A stretch of DNA of 64,000 bases, from the NCBI GenBank assembly GCA_028751875.1, contig CM054134.1:75263738-75327737 (forward strand), written 5' to 3'. Every line of letters begins with the position of its first letter. The first letter of the stretch is position 1. Under the pieces are notes generated by a model, which had not been told where the DNA came from, did not search any database, and saw only the letters and a program-made list of their open reading frames with translations. Below are positions 18,854-29,852 of the stretch, piece after piece. The translations under genes and the position numbers were made by a program. The DNA comes from Rapana venosa. Taxonomy: Eukaryota; Mollusca; Gastropoda; Neogastropoda; Muricidae.

Positions 18854-19123
18854 TAGCGCCCAGACCACCACTCATGGTCTAATGTAGGCCATTGTGTGCC
18901 GGGGGAACGGATGAAAAAATTTACAAAACCGGGGACTGGATGTATAAAAGCACATAAGTGCTTATTCCACTATCCTCGATATAAAAGAATAAATAAAATT
19001 AAATAAAATAAAATAATGGATGGGGGAAAGTTTCGGGTCCAATCGGGATTCGAACCACCGCACACTTCCGACTGGGACTTTTCGCTTTCTAGACAGGCGC
19101 GGTACCTCTAGACCACCGATCCA
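18570..19123 (-). mobile_element. SINE-1, minus, with nested insertion
   Basis: Well-preserved head (19020-19123) and core (18823-18860) on minus. The element is split by a SINE-2 fragment at 18885-19013. Confidence 0.8.
18885..19013 (+). mobile_element. SINE-2 3' fragment nested in SINE-1
   Basis: A 5'-truncated SINE-2 (GTAGGCCATTGTGTGCCGGG to CCTCGATATAAAAG plus an A-rich tail) lies opposite to its host. TAATG at 18880-18884 and 19014-19018 is the target duplication. Confidence 0.8.
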
Positions 19124-19422
19124 CCTTGTTACCTCAAGGTGTCAATCAAAGGTGGGACAGGACTGGAGACTGTGGGTCAGTTGTCCTGACCAATACTACA
19201 CAGGCACTCACTGGTGTCCACTTGGAATAGGAGAGAACTCTGAACTCTGAACCCTGAACCCTGAACTCTGAAATGGTTTAAATATACATCGGCCTTAGGC
19301 CACAATTCACTTTGAGGGGCGAAAATGGAAGGATGCAAAAGAATGAAATGTAACTTCTTGTAAAGCTTTGGTAAGACTTCGGCATGACACTATGGCATGT
19401 ACCCCAAACTGTTCACCTTCGG
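19124..19422 (-). other. Spacer S, reversed
   Basis: No gene. Reverse complement of 36786-37077, nearly identical. Confidence 0.75.
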
Positions 19423-19640
19423 ATGAGACTATAAACCGAGGCCCCGTGTGCGAACGCATGCAGAACTTCTTGCCCACACGTTAAATCCTGTTCCGCTGTT
19501 CGAAAGAGTAGGTCATTGTGTGCCGGTGGGAACAGATGACAAAATTTAAAAAAACCGCATACACACATATAAAAAAAGTCATCTGAGCACTTTGATTTGT
19601 TGCTTTACAAGATTCAGCACTATATAAATTCCATACATTA
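19423..19640 (+). mobile_element. Truncated SINE-2 relative with GCGCTATATAAATTCC tail
   Basis: Starts at CTTCGGATGAGACTATAAAC, so it lacks the tRNA head, and ends CACTATATAAATTCCATACA followed by (TTA)n. The tail differs from that of full SINE-2, so this is a distinct subfamily. It is absent from the first three monomers. Confidence 0.7.
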
Positions 19641-20027
19641 TTATTATTATTATTATTATTATTATGTATTATGTATGTATGTATGTATGTATGTATGTAT
19701 GTATGTATGTATGTATGTATGTATGTATGTATGTATGTATGTATTCCAAAATCATTACTAAATAAAGTAGATCAAGAATTCAAACAAAACAGCAAAAAAT
19801 CTCAGTTCACCTAAACTGCTCCCCAGGATACCACAAAAAAGATAATAGGCCTGCGAACAAAGTTAGGAGAGAGCAAGAGCGAGAGCGAGGGAGAGAGAGG
19901 CCTTACAAAAAGGTATCCACTTATCAGACTGTAAAATTAATGATTTTTTGGTTGGTTTTTATCAATTTAAAGTAAATGTCCTAGTCTCAAGTCTTCATGG
20001 TAGTGTAAAACAAAGAAGAAAAAGTAG
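19641..20027 (-). repeat. (GTAT)n tract and spacer R, reversed
   Basis: GTAT units at 19673-19743, GA-rich remnant of the CT tract at 19866-19905, then spacer. No gene. Confidence 0.75.
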
Positions 20028-20099
20028 TGGAGATGCCGGGGATCGAACCCGGGGCCTTTCACATGCGAAGCGAACGCTCTACCACTGAGCTACATCCCC
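20028..20099 (-). tRNA. tRNA-Ala (CGC), pair B
   Basis: Perfect 72-mer on minus with anticodon loop TTCGCAT. In this reversed monomer it is the equivalent of the plus-strand CGC gene at 13691. A short A-run context at 20011-20023 gives only weak T runs downstream on minus. Confidence 0.9.
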
Positions 20100-20280
20100 T
20101 TCTGTTAGAGATGGACAAAATAAAACTACTCCTATGTCTCTGGATAAACGGGTATCCTAATGAAGGGGTGTGGTTGGATAGCCCACTCTTCTTATGGTGG
20201 CAACTAGTGTAAACTGAACATAATGAAGGAAGGGGCAGTGGAAAGGCTTATGACCCATCCTGCCGAACTGGTCTACAGGT

Positions 20281-20352
20281 GGGGATGTAGCTCAGTGGTA
20301 GAGCGTTCGCTTTGCATGTGAAAGGCCCCGGGTTCGATCCCCGGCATCTCCA
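20281..20352 (+). tRNA. tRNA-Ala (TGC), pair B
   Basis: Perfect 72-mer with anticodon loop TTTGCAT and G3-U70. A long T run (20355-20365) follows, a good Pol III stop. Divergent from 20028 across a 181-bp spacer. Confidence 0.92.
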
Positions 20353-21065
20353 CAATTTTTTTTTTTGGTTCTTTTTATCGCGAGTTTCAAATCTCACTGG
20401 TGTTTATTCTTCTCCTGGAGATGGTACTGTCCCAGTCTTCATTCGATTCGTTTGCTTAGGAGCTGGACATGACAGACACTGGTAATTACTGTCTGTCTGA
20501 ACCGTGGCTTTGCATGGAAGCCCCTGGTTTCGATCTGTTTTGTCATCCTCAGTGATCAACTGGAATTATTACTTTTCGTTAAATGAGTGGTTTGAAATCT
20601 CAGCTGTGTCTTCTTCTTCTTCTCAGGTGGGGATATTGTACTGTCCCAGTCTTCATTCAAACCACCTGAAGATTGTGCACAGGAGCCTACTGTATGCTGC
20701 ACATGCTGCTGTCATCCATACCACTGGTCATGGGTTGTAACTCTCTTACAAAGCCTGATGGATTAAAATAATACTCTAATGTGTTCCTTATTTTTTTAAT
20801 TACTTTTTTTGTAACATTGAAATAGTAAGTTAAACAGAATGTCTGGCATGTATGGTACTTTGTCGTTTGATGTAAAACATTCTTAGGTTGACAGTGTTGG
20901 ATATTTGAAAAGATTAGGAGGTAGTGATTCTGAACTTTGAAGTGAATGTTATTGAAGTTGAAGAAACCAAAGGAGGGGACAGCCTTGATATGGCCTTTGT
21001 GGTTGGTGGGGCTGAAAACAACAGGATAGGGAATGAAATGAAGCCCTAGGGGGGTCAAAGGTTTG
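20353..21065 (-). other. Spacer Q, reversed, clean copy
   Basis: No gene. It contains two copies of the GACTGGGACAGTA motif on minus and the Q landmarks AACTTTGAAGTGAATG and GGGTCAAAGG next to the SINE insertion. Confidence 0.7.
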
Positions 21066-21118
21066 GGCCCGAAACTTTTCACACATCCATTAGACCATGA
21101 GTGGTGGTCTGGGCGCTA

Positions 21119-21149
<31 letters not shown>

Positions 21150-21384
21150 CGTGTATTACACAAAATTATTCAGCGCATGTAAAAGAACCCACGTCAACAA
21201 GAGAGTTGTCCGTGGCAAAATTCTTAGAAAAAAGCCACTCTGATAGGGAAACAAATACAGTTGCAGACAAAAACACACAAAAAGGGTGGCGCTGCTCTTG
21301 TGGCGACGTGCTCTCCTCTGGGAGAGCAGCCCGAATTTCATGCAGAGAAATCTCGTGACTTTAGTGGTTTAAATAATAATTAGG
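21066..21384 (+). mobile_element. Truncated SINE-1 in spacer Q
   Basis: Begins GGGCCCGAAACTTTTCACAC, just past the tRNA head, and runs through core TTTCGGATGAGACGATAAAC to an A/T tail. In the plus monomer it is inserted in reverse. A short ACCTT-like repeat may be the target duplication. Empty sites exist at about 3750, 9265 and 42630. Confidence 0.75.
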
Positions 21385-21552
21385 TGGGACATGGGTCAGA
21401 CTTGGAGTCTGTGGGTCAGTTGGGTCCATAGCCCAGCGCTACACAGGCTCTCTCTGAGTGAAAAAAAAACAAAATGGAAAAAAAACGAAAAAGAAGTTGA
21501 AAAAGGTTCGAAAAAATCTCATAGTAGTTGCCATGGAAGGAAAAAAAAATAA
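21385..21552 (-). other. Spacer Q remainder
   Basis: GACTTGGAGTCTGTGGGTCA and an A-rich stretch leading to the tRNA. No gene. Confidence 0.6.
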
Positions 21553-21627
21553 TGGAGATGCCGGGGATCGAACCCGGGGCCTTTCACATGCAACCAGGCG
21601 AACGCTCTACCACTGAGCTACTTCCCC
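21553..21627 (-). pseudogene. tRNA-Ala-like, pair A, anticodon-arm insertion
   Basis: All arms match the consensus except for a 3-nt change at CAACCAGGCG, which enlarges the anticodon region next to TGC. CTTCCCC replaces CATCCCC at the 5' end. Confidence 0.7.
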
Positions 21628-21791
21628 ATCTGACTGATATTGACAGCGAAACTACTCGTACTTCTTATGGTATAAAACGGGTATTCTTTATCCCCCTACA
21701 TAAACCCCCCCCCAACATTAGCGGCTGATGTAAACTGAGCATAATGAAGAAAGTGTCAGGTTGATTCAGCTTGCCGAAGAACTTGACAAGT

Positions 21792-21863
21792 GGGGATGTA
21801 GCTCAGTCGGTTAGAGCGGTCGCTTTTGCATAGTGAAGGCCCGGTTCGATCCCTGGCGTTCCA
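21792..21863 (+). pseudogene. tRNA-Ala-like (TGC), pair A, degraded
   Basis: The acceptor start GGGGATGTAGCTCAG is intact. The D loop has an insertion (GTCGGTTAG), the anticodon loop gains a T and the T arm is CCGGTTCGATCCCTGG. Confidence 0.65.
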
Positions 21864-22399
21864 CATTTTTTTTCCTCCTCAAAAATAAACTTGAATATCA
21901 GATCCCCTGTGGGTATGCCGGAGGCTGGCTATATCAATAGCTTTCCCCACTTCTGGTAATGAGGGGTTAGGAATTCCCTTTTTCTGTTCCTCCTTTTGTT
22001 TCTGCTGGGTCCCTTATTCTTTCCTGCCACCTCCTTCTTGTCTAGTTTCTGCCTTCTTGTCCATTCTCCTCTCTTTTTCAGAAAGACTAAAACCCATCCA
22101 CCAGGTCTTGTAAGAGAAACACATCCACGCCCAAATCGGATGTGCTGTGCCTGATTTACAAGGCAGCGCAATGCATTTTCGCTGGTGTGATAGACAACAG
22201 TAGGCTAGTTGTTGTCTGAGTGTTGAGGAAGAAGAAGAAAAACAAATACAAAATCTCAGCGGAGTCATCTTCTCCTCCAGTATGGGGGTCTGGTGTTTAC
22301 CTAGTCTTCATTCAAACCTCAATCTGCAGACTATGCACAGGAACTTCTTGTATGTATGCTCGACTTGCTCCTGTCATCCATCCATACCACGGGTCATAG
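21864..22399 (-). other. Spacer P, reversed
   Basis: No gene. On minus it has the purine-rich GACAAGAAGGAGGTGGCAGG stretch and the GCATTGCGCTGCCTTG landmark. Confidence 0.7.
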
Positions 22400-23499
22400 T
22401 TAGTGCAACTCTTCTAAAAAAGCTTGATGAATGTGTTTTTACTCTTCAGTGACAAAAGACTGGTGGATGGGTTTGCAAAAAACCAACAATTCTTCTGCTA
22501 AAGCCTAACGGATGGGTGTAAAGAAAATCCAACAATTCTTCTACTAAAGCCTAACGAATGCGTGTAAAGAAAACCCAACAATTCTTCTGCTAAAGGCTAA
22601 TGGATGGGTTTACAACAATCTCTTCTACTAAAGTCTGATGCAGGCTTTAAAAAAATGACAACAAACCTTCTACAAAAGCCTAGTATGGCTTTAACAAAAC
22701 CCCACCTTTTCTACAGAAGTTGATGGAGGGGTTTGAACTCTTCTAGAAAAGTCTGATGGATAAGTTAAAAAAAATCTTCTACAAAAGTCTGTGAGTTTAA
22801 ATAAGAACCCAAATTTATTTCTACAGGAGCCAGGTAGATATGTTTAAAAACTCGTCTACAAAACTCTGTTGGGTAGGATTTTAAAATCTCTTCTACAAAT
22901 CTGGTGGATAGGATTTTAAATTTCTTCTACAAAACCATGATGGATAGGATTTTAAAACCTCTTCTACAAAACCTGTGGATCGGATTTTAAAAATCTCTTC
23001 TACAAAATCCTGTGGATAGATTAAACAAACAACAACTATTTACGAAATCTGGTGGATAGATTTTAATATCTCTTCTACAAAACCCTGATAGATTAGGATT
23101 TTAAAATCTCTTTACCATAACCCTGATGGATAGGATTTTAAAATCTCTTCTCAAAACCCTGATGGTAGATTTAAAAAACCATCTCTTTACTACAAATTCC
23201 TGGTGGATAGGTTTTTATAATCTCTTTCTTCAAAATCCTGGTGGATAGGATTTTAAAATATCTTTACAAAATTCTGGTGGATAGGATTTTAAATTTTCTA
23301 CAAAAAGTGTATGGTGGATTGGATTTTAAAATATTCTTCTACAAAGTCTTGGTGGATGGATTTAAAGAACAACACATCTTGGGACAAAAAATGATGGTTA
23401 GGCTTTTAAAAATATCTTCTACAAAACTGCGATGGGGATGGTTTTTAAAAAACACACCCAAAACAACAGTCTTCTTCAAAAGCATTTGATGTATGTGTG

Positions 23500-23540
<41 letters not shown>

Positions 23541-23814
23541 TTAATAACTGTCTTATGATTGTATTAACATTTTTTTCTACAAAAGCCTGATGGTTAGTTT
23601 TAAAAAAAAACTCTTCTTCAAAAGCTTTGATGGATACGTTTTGTTTTTGTTTGTTTTTTTAAAATGATGGATAGTTATTATTATTAACAATATCAAAAAG
23701 CTCTTCTTCAAAGACCGATGTTAGAGTTTTCAACTCTTCCACAAAGATCATAGTTGGGCGCTTGAAATCTTCTGTGATACAATAGCCTGGTGAATAGTGG
23801 GTTTTTATTAATTT
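22400..23814 (-). repeat. 37-bp minisatellite, reversed, with GT tract
   Basis: Around 30 units with CTACAAAA..CCTGATGGATAGG and GATTTTAAAATC. The GT microsatellite at 23493-23540 is an empty LINE site. Confidence 0.85.
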
Positions 23815-24545
23815 TTGGTTTTTAAACCAGTACGCCAGTGCAGACATAAGACCCCAGACAGGCCAAAGAGGGAAGCTGGGCCTGCCCAACTTGACCATTA
23901 CTATTCCCGTGGTTGTAAGGGACATGTGATCATCTTCTAAGCGCTCTGATTTGTATTTGCAGTTAAAGCGCTTTAAATTTTCATATATTAATAATTATAT
24001 TAATACTAATACTAATATTATTATTATTATTATTTTTATTATTACTATTATTTGTTTATTATATATTATATTTATATCATCATCATCATTCATCATCTTC
24101 ATCATCATCTTCATCATCACACATCATCATATCATCATCATCATCATCAATAATCATATCATCATCATCATCTTCATCATATCTCATCATCATCTTCATA
24201 ATCTTCATCATTATTATTATTATTATTCATTATTATTATTATCTATTTGTAGTAGTAGTAGTCGATTAGTACTACTATACTATCTTACTACACTATACTA
24301 CTACTACTACTACTATCTATACTACTAATATACTACTATACTACTACTACTACTACTCTACTACTATACTAACTATACTACTACAACATTAACAACATCA
24401 ACAACAAACAACTACAACAACACAACAAACAACTTTATACTACTACTATATACTACTACTAACCTACTACTACTAATACTTTCTACTACTAATATACTAC
24501 TTACTATACTACTATACTATATAACTATTCTACTACTACTTGGCA
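23815..24545 (+). repeat. Tail-bearing element and (TTA)/(CAT)/(TAC)n tract
   Basis: Tail element 23815-23984 (CAGTACGCCAGTGCAGACAT, AAGCGCT near its end), then mixed trinucleotides: TTA, ATC and TAC in that order. Confidence 0.7.
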
Positions 24546-24677
24546 ATTTACAATAGCGCCATATCTTGCAAAACACAAATCAAAGCCATTTCATTTATCC
24601 CACCATTCACATGCAGTACAGTACAATTAAAAGTTTTTACAAATTCAAATGCATACATACACACATTTAAGCACGCA

Positions 24678-24730
<53 letters not shown>

Positions 24731-25100
24731 CACGCGCGCGCGCGCGCACTCCCACACACACCACACCCACCACCACACACTACACAACACAAAACAACAC
24801 ACACTAAAACAAGCACACACTACACACACTCCAACATACGTTTTACATTCGGCAGGGTGATGGGGTTTGGGCTGTTGAGGGCTGAGCAATAATGAAGATG
24901 GGCAAGGGAGGGGATGAATCTATGTTGAAATAAATGTGTCTTGAGGCCGGATTTAAAAGTGTTATAAGGAGGCTTTTGGCGAAGGGAGAGAGGGAGGTCA
25001 TTCCAGATATGTTTTGTTTGTTTTGTTCTTGAAGTATGTTTGTTGTCTGCCTCAGTGACATCGTGATTAACCTCCCCAAGTTCAAGCCACTGCAGCACGT
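24546..25100 (-). mobile_element. CR1/L2-like LINE 3' end, minus, uninterrupted
   Basis: Best readable protein end of this family. On minus, 24820-25098 gives HIWNDLPLSLRQKPPYNTFK followed by SGLKTHLFQ. WNxLP..LR and the FK-x-LK-x-FLF-like motif are characteristic of the ORF2 C-terminus in CR1/L2-group LINEs. The 3' UTR contains a CA/CG tract (24665-24835) and the tail GCGCCATATCTTGC. The copy is 5'-truncated to about 550 bp. Confidence 0.7.
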
Positions 25101-25522
25101 TTGGTTTTTTATATTTATTTTTTTATACCACTTTATGTCACGGGCAGATTTATCGGCGTGAAAATTCGGGCTTGCTTTCCCGGGGAGAGCGTGTGGCTTC
25201 AGAGCAGCGCACCACTACTTTTTTTCTTTTTCCTGTCTGCAACTGATGTGTTTCCCTATCAGATGGTTTTTTTAGAATATTTTGCCTAAGGACAACTCTC
25301 TTGTTGCTGGGTTCTTTTACGTGCGTTAAAAATATTATGTGTAACACAAGGGACCTCGGTTTATCGGACTCATCCGATAGACAAGAGCCCAGACCACCCA
25401 CCAATGGCTATGGATGGGGGAAAAGTTTGGGTCCAAACGGGATTCGAACAACCGCACACTATCGAATGGGACTTTCGCTGTCTAGACAGGCGGTTAACTC
25501 TCAACCCCAGACCACATCCAAC
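25101..25522 (-). mobile_element. SINE-1, minus, no nested insertion
   Basis: Noisy but complete from the ATTTATTTTTTTATACC tail to the head at about 25430-25510. The target site used by the nested insert is empty. Confidence 0.7.
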
Positions 25523-25825
25523 CTTTGGTTACCTCAAGGTGTATTCAAAGGTGGATGAACAGGACTGGAGACCGTGGGTCAGTTGTCCTGACCAATACTA
25601 CTCAGGCACTCACTGGTGTCCTCTTGGTATTGGAGAGAACTCTGAACTCTGAACCCTGTACCCTGAACTTAAATGGTTTAAATATACATCGGCCTTAGGC
25701 CACAATTCACTTTGTGGGGGCGAAATGGAAGGATGCAAAAGAAGAAATATAAACTCTTGTAAAGCTTGGGTAAGAACTTCAGCATGACACTATAGGATGT
25801 TCCCCAAAAATGTTCACCTTCGATG
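25523..25825 (-). other. Spacer S, reversed
   Basis: No gene. Same landmarks as 19124-19422 with small indels. Confidence 0.65.
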
Positions 25826-26040
25826 AGACTATAACCGAGGCCCTTGTGCGAACGCATGCAGAACATCTTCGCACACGTTAAATCTGTTCCGCTGTTCGAA
25901 GAGTAGGCATTGTGTTGCCGGTGGGAACAGATGACAAAGTTAATTAAACCGCAACACACATATAAAAAAGTCATATGGAGCGCTTTGATTGGTTGCTTTA
26001 CAAGATTCAGGCTATTTAAATTCCAGACTTCTTCTTATTA
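25826..26040 (+). mobile_element. Truncated SINE-2 relative
   Basis: GATGAGACTATAACCGAGGC to GGCTATTTAAATTCC. Headless, as at 19423. Confidence 0.65.
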
Positions 26041-26427
26041 TATAAATATGTATGTATGTATGTATGTATGTATGGATGTATGTATGTATGTATGTATGTA
26101 TGTATGTATGTTTGTATGTATGTATGTAATGTATGTATGTATTCGAAAAATCAGTATAATAAAGTAGATCAAGATTAAACAAAGCTGCTAAAATCTCAGT
26201 TCACCTAAATGTCCCCAGGTTACCATCAAAAAAAGATATAAGGCCTGCGAACAAAAGATCGGAGAGGCAAGAGCGAGAGAGGGAGAGAGAAGGCCTTCAA
26301 AAAGGTATCCACTTATCCAGACTGTAAAATTAAAGATTTTTAGGTTGGTTTTTATCTAATTTAAAGTAAATGTTTTCCTAGTTCTCTAAGTTCTTCATGG
26401 TAGTGTAAAACAAAGAGAAAAAAGTAG
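26041..26427 (-). repeat. (GTAT)n tract and spacer R, reversed
   Basis: GTAT units at 26047-26142, a short GA-rich remnant at 26270-26292, then AT-rich spacer. No gene. Confidence 0.7.
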
Positions 26428-26496
26428 TGGGATTGCCGGGGATCGAACCGGGGCTTTCAAATGCGAGCGAACGCTTACCACTGAGCTACATCGCCC
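26428..26496 (-). pseudogene. tRNA-Ala-like (CGC), pair B, small deletions
   Basis: B box and anticodon CGC are readable. Single-base losses occur in the T arm, anticodon stem and D-arm flank, and the 5' end reads TCGCCC. Could be sequencing error. Confidence 0.6.
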
Positions 26497-26676
26497 ATGT
26501 GATGGTTGGACGAAAAGATAAAACTACTAACTATGTTTGGATAAAAGGGTATCCAAAATGGGTGTGGTTTCATTGCCACAGTATTTTGGTGGCTACTAGT
26601 GTAAACTGAACATAATGAAGGAAGCACCTCGGCAGGGGCCAGACTTATGAACCATCCTGCCGAATGATCTACAGGT

Positions 26677-26749
26677 GGGGATATAGCTCAGTGGTTAGGA
26701 GCGTTCGCTTTGCATTGGAAAGGACCCCGGGTGCGATCCCGCATTTTCA
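26677..26749 (+). pseudogene. tRNA-Ala-like (TGC), pair B, point changes
   Basis: TGC loop intact. The A box reads TATAGCTCAGTGGTTAGGAG, the B box GGTGCGATCC and the 3' acceptor CATTTTCA, so acceptor pairing is lost. Confidence 0.6.
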
Positions 26750-27477
26750 CAACTTTTTTTGTTTGGGTTCTTTTTATCGCGAGTTTAAAATCTCAGTGGT
26801 GTTTATTCTTCTCCTGGAGATTGTGCTGTCCCAGTCTTCATTCATTCGTTTGCTTAGGAGCTGGACATGGCAGACACTGGTAATTACTGTCTGTCTGAAC
26901 CTGGCTTTGCATGGAAGCCCCTGGTTTCGATCTGTTTTGTCATCCTCAGTGATCAACTGGAATTATATTTTGTTTTAAGATGAGTGGTTGAAATCTCAGC
27001 TGTGTCTTCTTTCTTCTTCTAAGGTGGGGATATTGTACTGTCCAGTTCTTCATTCAAACCACCTGAAGATTGTGCCAGGGAAGCCTATCTGTATTGCTGA
27101 CTTGCTGCTGTCATCCATACCACTGGTCTGGTTGTCACTCTCTTTCAAGCCTGATGGATTAATATAATACTCTAATGTGTTCCTATTTTTTTCTAAATAC
27201 TTTTTTTGTAACCTTGAAATAGTAAGTGAAAACAGATGTCTGGTATGTGAGGTTCTTATGTCGTTTGATGGGTAAAAATTCTTAGGTTGACTGTGTTGGT
27301 TATTTGAAAAGATTTGGAGGTAGATGATTCTGAACTTTGAAGTGAATATTATTGAAGTTGAAGGGAACCATGGAGGGGACAGCCTTGATTATGGAGGGGC
27401 CTTTGTGTGTTGGTGCGGGTCTGAATCAAACAGGATAGGGAATGAAATGATGCTCTAGGGGGGTCAAAGGTTTGGGG
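26750..27477 (-). other. Spacer Q, reversed
   Basis: No gene. Same order as 20353-21065 with scattered indels. Confidence 0.65.
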
Positions 27478-27801
27478 CCGAAACTTTTCACACATCCATT
27501 AGACCATGAGTGTGTCTGGGCGCTAGTCTTTCGGATGAGCCGATTAAACGAGGTCTCGTGTATTACATCAAAATTATCTCAAGCGATGTAAAGAACCAAC
27601 GTCATCACGAGAGTTATCCGTGGCAAAATTCTTAGTAAATAAAGCCCACTCTGATAGGGAAAACAAATACAGTTGCAGACAAAAAACACACAAATAAGGG
27701 TGGCGCTGCTCTTGTGGCGAGTGCTCTCCTATGGGAGAGCAAGCCCGATTTCATGCAGAGAAAATCTACGTAATTAAGTGGTATAAATAAATAAATAAGG
27801 T
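27478..27801 (+). mobile_element. Truncated SINE-1 in spacer Q
   Basis: GGCCGAAACTTTTCACACAT to GTATAAATAAATAAATAAGG. Same junctions as at 21066. Confidence 0.7.
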
Positions 27802-27971
27802 GGGACATGGGACAGGACTGGAGACTGTGGGTCAGTTGGTGTCCATAGACCAGCGCTACACAGGCACTCACTCGTGTGAAAAAAAATCAAAATGGAAAAA
27901 AACGAAAAAGAAGTTGAAAATGTTTCGAAAAAAATCTCCTAGTCTGTCTTCATGGCAAGGAAAAAAAATAC
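27802..27971 (-). other. Spacer Q remainder, palindrome flank
   Basis: Reverse complement of 28275-28470: A-rich AACGAAAAAGAAGTTG against CAACTTCTTTTCG. No gene. Confidence 0.7.
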
Positions 27972-28043
27972 TGGAGATGCCGGGGATCGAACCCGGGGCC
28001 TTTCACATGCAAAGCGAACGCTCTACCACTGAGCTACATCCCC
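27972..28043 (-). tRNA. tRNA-Ala (TGC), pair A, at palindrome centre
   Basis: Perfect 72-mer on minus with TGC anticodon and G3-U70. It is the only perfect pair-A copy. An A run just before it (27961-27967) gives a T-run terminator on minus. It forms the left border of the palindrome loop. Confidence 0.88.
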
Positions 28044-28200
28044 ATCTGACTGATATTGACAGACGAAACTACTCCTTCTTCTCTGGATAAACGGGTATTC
28101 TGATAAACCCCTTACGTAACCAACGTTAGCGGCTGATGTTAATCGAGCATAATTGAAGAAAGTGAAGGCTTATCATCAGCGCTGCAAAGAACGTGCAAGT
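28044..28200. other. Palindrome centre: pair-A spacer
   Basis: 157 bp. It reads CTGACTGATATTGACAG..CGGCTGATGTTAATCG, the reverse complement of the plus-type pair-A spacers (for example 51516-51673). The spacer therefore belongs to the left arm, and the orientation switch lies at or just after the next tRNA. Confidence 0.75.
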
Positions 28201-28274
28201 GGGGATGTAGCTCAGTGGTAGAGAGTTCGCTTTGCATGGGAAAAGGGCCCCCAGGGTTCGTTCCCCGCATCTCA
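28201..28274 (+). pseudogene. tRNA-Ala-like (TGC), fold-back junction
   Basis: GGGGATGTAGCTCAGTGGTA and TTCGCTTTGCATG are intact. The T arm is swollen (GGGCCCCCAGGGTTCG) and the 3' end reads GCATCTCA. Its left flank is a reversed spacer and its right flank is plus-type spacer Q, so orientation changes inside this gene. Confidence 0.65.
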
Positions 28275-29534
28275 GTGTATTTTTTTTCTTGATGAAGAAT
28301 GACTAGGAGATGGGAGTTTTTTTCGAAACATTTTCAACTTCTTTTCGTTTTTTTTTTTTCCATGTGATTTTTTTTCACTCGAGGTGTGTTTTTGGGGGGC
28401 CCTTTTGTGTAGGGCTGGTCTTGGGAAACCATATGTCCCTCAGTCTCACCAGTCCTGTTCCATGTCCCACCGATTTAGTAAGTGTTATCCACTTAAGTCA
28501 CGAGATTTCTCTGCATGAATTTCGGGCCTGCTCTCCCAAGGTGAGCACCGTGCCCACGAGCAGCGCCACCTTTTTGTGTGTTTTTGTCTGCAACTGTATT
28601 AGGTTCCCTATCAGGTGGCTTTTTTCTAGAATTTTGCCACGGATAACTCTCTTGTTGACGTTGGTTCTTTTACATGCGCTGAATAATTTTGTGTAATACA
28701 CGGGGACTCGGTTTATCGTTCATCCCCGAAAGGTCCTAGCGCCAGACCACCATCTCATGGTCTAATGGATGTGTGAAAGTTTCGGGCCCAAAACTTTGAC
28801 CCCCCTAGAGCTTCATTTCACTTCCCTATCCTGTGGTTTTCAGCCCCACCAACCACAAAGGCATATCCCGGCTTGTCCCCTCCTTTGGTTTCTTCAACTT
28901 CAATAATATTCACTTCAAGGTTTCAGAATCACTACTCCTAATCTTTTCAAAAACTATCCAACAACTGTCAACTCAGATGTTTTACATCAACGGACCACCC
29001 AAAGTACATAACTTAAGAATTCTGTTTCACTTACTATTTCAATGTTACAAAAAAGGATTTAAAAAAAAATATAGGAGAACACATTAAGTATTATTTTAAT
29101 CCATCAGCATTGTAGAGAGTTACAAACCATGACCAGTGGTATGGATGACATGCAGCAACTGTGCTGCTTCAGTAGGATCTGTGAAATCTTAAGGTGTTTG
29201 AATGAAGACGGGACAGTTACAATACCCCACCTTGAGAGAAAGAAGAAGACAAGGGGGCTTGAGATTTCAAACCATATTTAACGAAAAGTTAATAATTTCC
29301 AGTTGATCACTGAGATGACAAAACAGATCGAATCATGCAGTGCCGCATCTGTTCCATTGCAAAGCCAGGTTCAGACAGACAGTAATTACCAGTGTCTGCC
29401 ATGTCCAGCTCCCCCTTTTAAGCTTACGAATGAATGAAGATGGGAAAGCACATCTCCAGGAGAAGTAAAAAACACATTGAGATATTAAAAACTCGCGATT
29501 TAAAAAGAAACCCAAACAAAAAAAAGTTGGTTTT
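28275..29534 (+). other. Spacer Q with truncated SINE-1
   Basis: Spacer sequence around the insertion at 28471-28795. Later it has CATGACCAGTGGTATGGATG and the GAATGAAGA motif copies. No gene. Confidence 0.65.
28471..28795 (-). mobile_element. Truncated SINE-1, minus
   Basis: Mirror of 27478-27801: tail TTAGTAAGTGTTATCCACTT, then core on minus, ending TTTCGGGCCC. Confidence 0.7.
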
Positions 29535-29605
29535 GAGAAAGCCGGGGATCGAACCAGGGGCCGTTCACATGCAAAGCGAAACGCTCTACCATGAGCTACA
29601 TCCCC
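29535..29605 (-). pseudogene. tRNA-Ala-like (TGC), pair B
   Basis: TGC is readable. Indels in the T arm (AACCAGGGGCCG) and D arm (ACCATGAGC) break the fold. Confidence 0.6.
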
Positions 29606-29777
29606 TCCTGAGATCAGTTCGGCAGGATGGGTCATATGTCTGTCCACTGCCCCTTCCCTTCTTATGTTCAGTTGTACACTAGTAGCCACCATAATACTGT
29701 TGCTTTGAACCACACCATTTTGGATACGTTTATCACATACTAGGAAGTAGTTTATTTTTCGTCCAACTATAACAGAT

Positions 29778-29852
29778 GGGGATGTAGCTCCAGTGGTAGA
29801 GCGTTAGCTTCGCATGTGAAAGCCCCGGCCGGGTTCGATACCGGCTTCTCCA
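29778..29852 (+). pseudogene. tRNA-Ala-like (CGC), pair B
   Basis: CGC loop present. An extra C in the A box and a duplicated CCGG in the T arm are present. Confidence 0.6.

Larger units (their letters stand above)
16041..28043 (-). repeat. Left arm of 24-kb palindrome
   Basis: Every module here (RNase H LINE, GT tract, tail element, SINE-2, SINE-1 with nested insert, TACA tract, tRNA pair B, truncated SINE-1, tRNA pair A, minisatellite, and a second monomer) recurs in reverse order and orientation in 28201-40527. Paired landmark coordinates sum to about 56.0-56.3 kb. Confidence 0.85.

Noticed and set aside
20027..20212. Recurring small frames with a shared GIEPGAFHM-like protein start (also near 21528, 27800, 29434, 51479, 58011)
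   Set aside because: They translate the antisense strand of the tRNA-Ala copies. The conserved protein motif is the tRNA itself.
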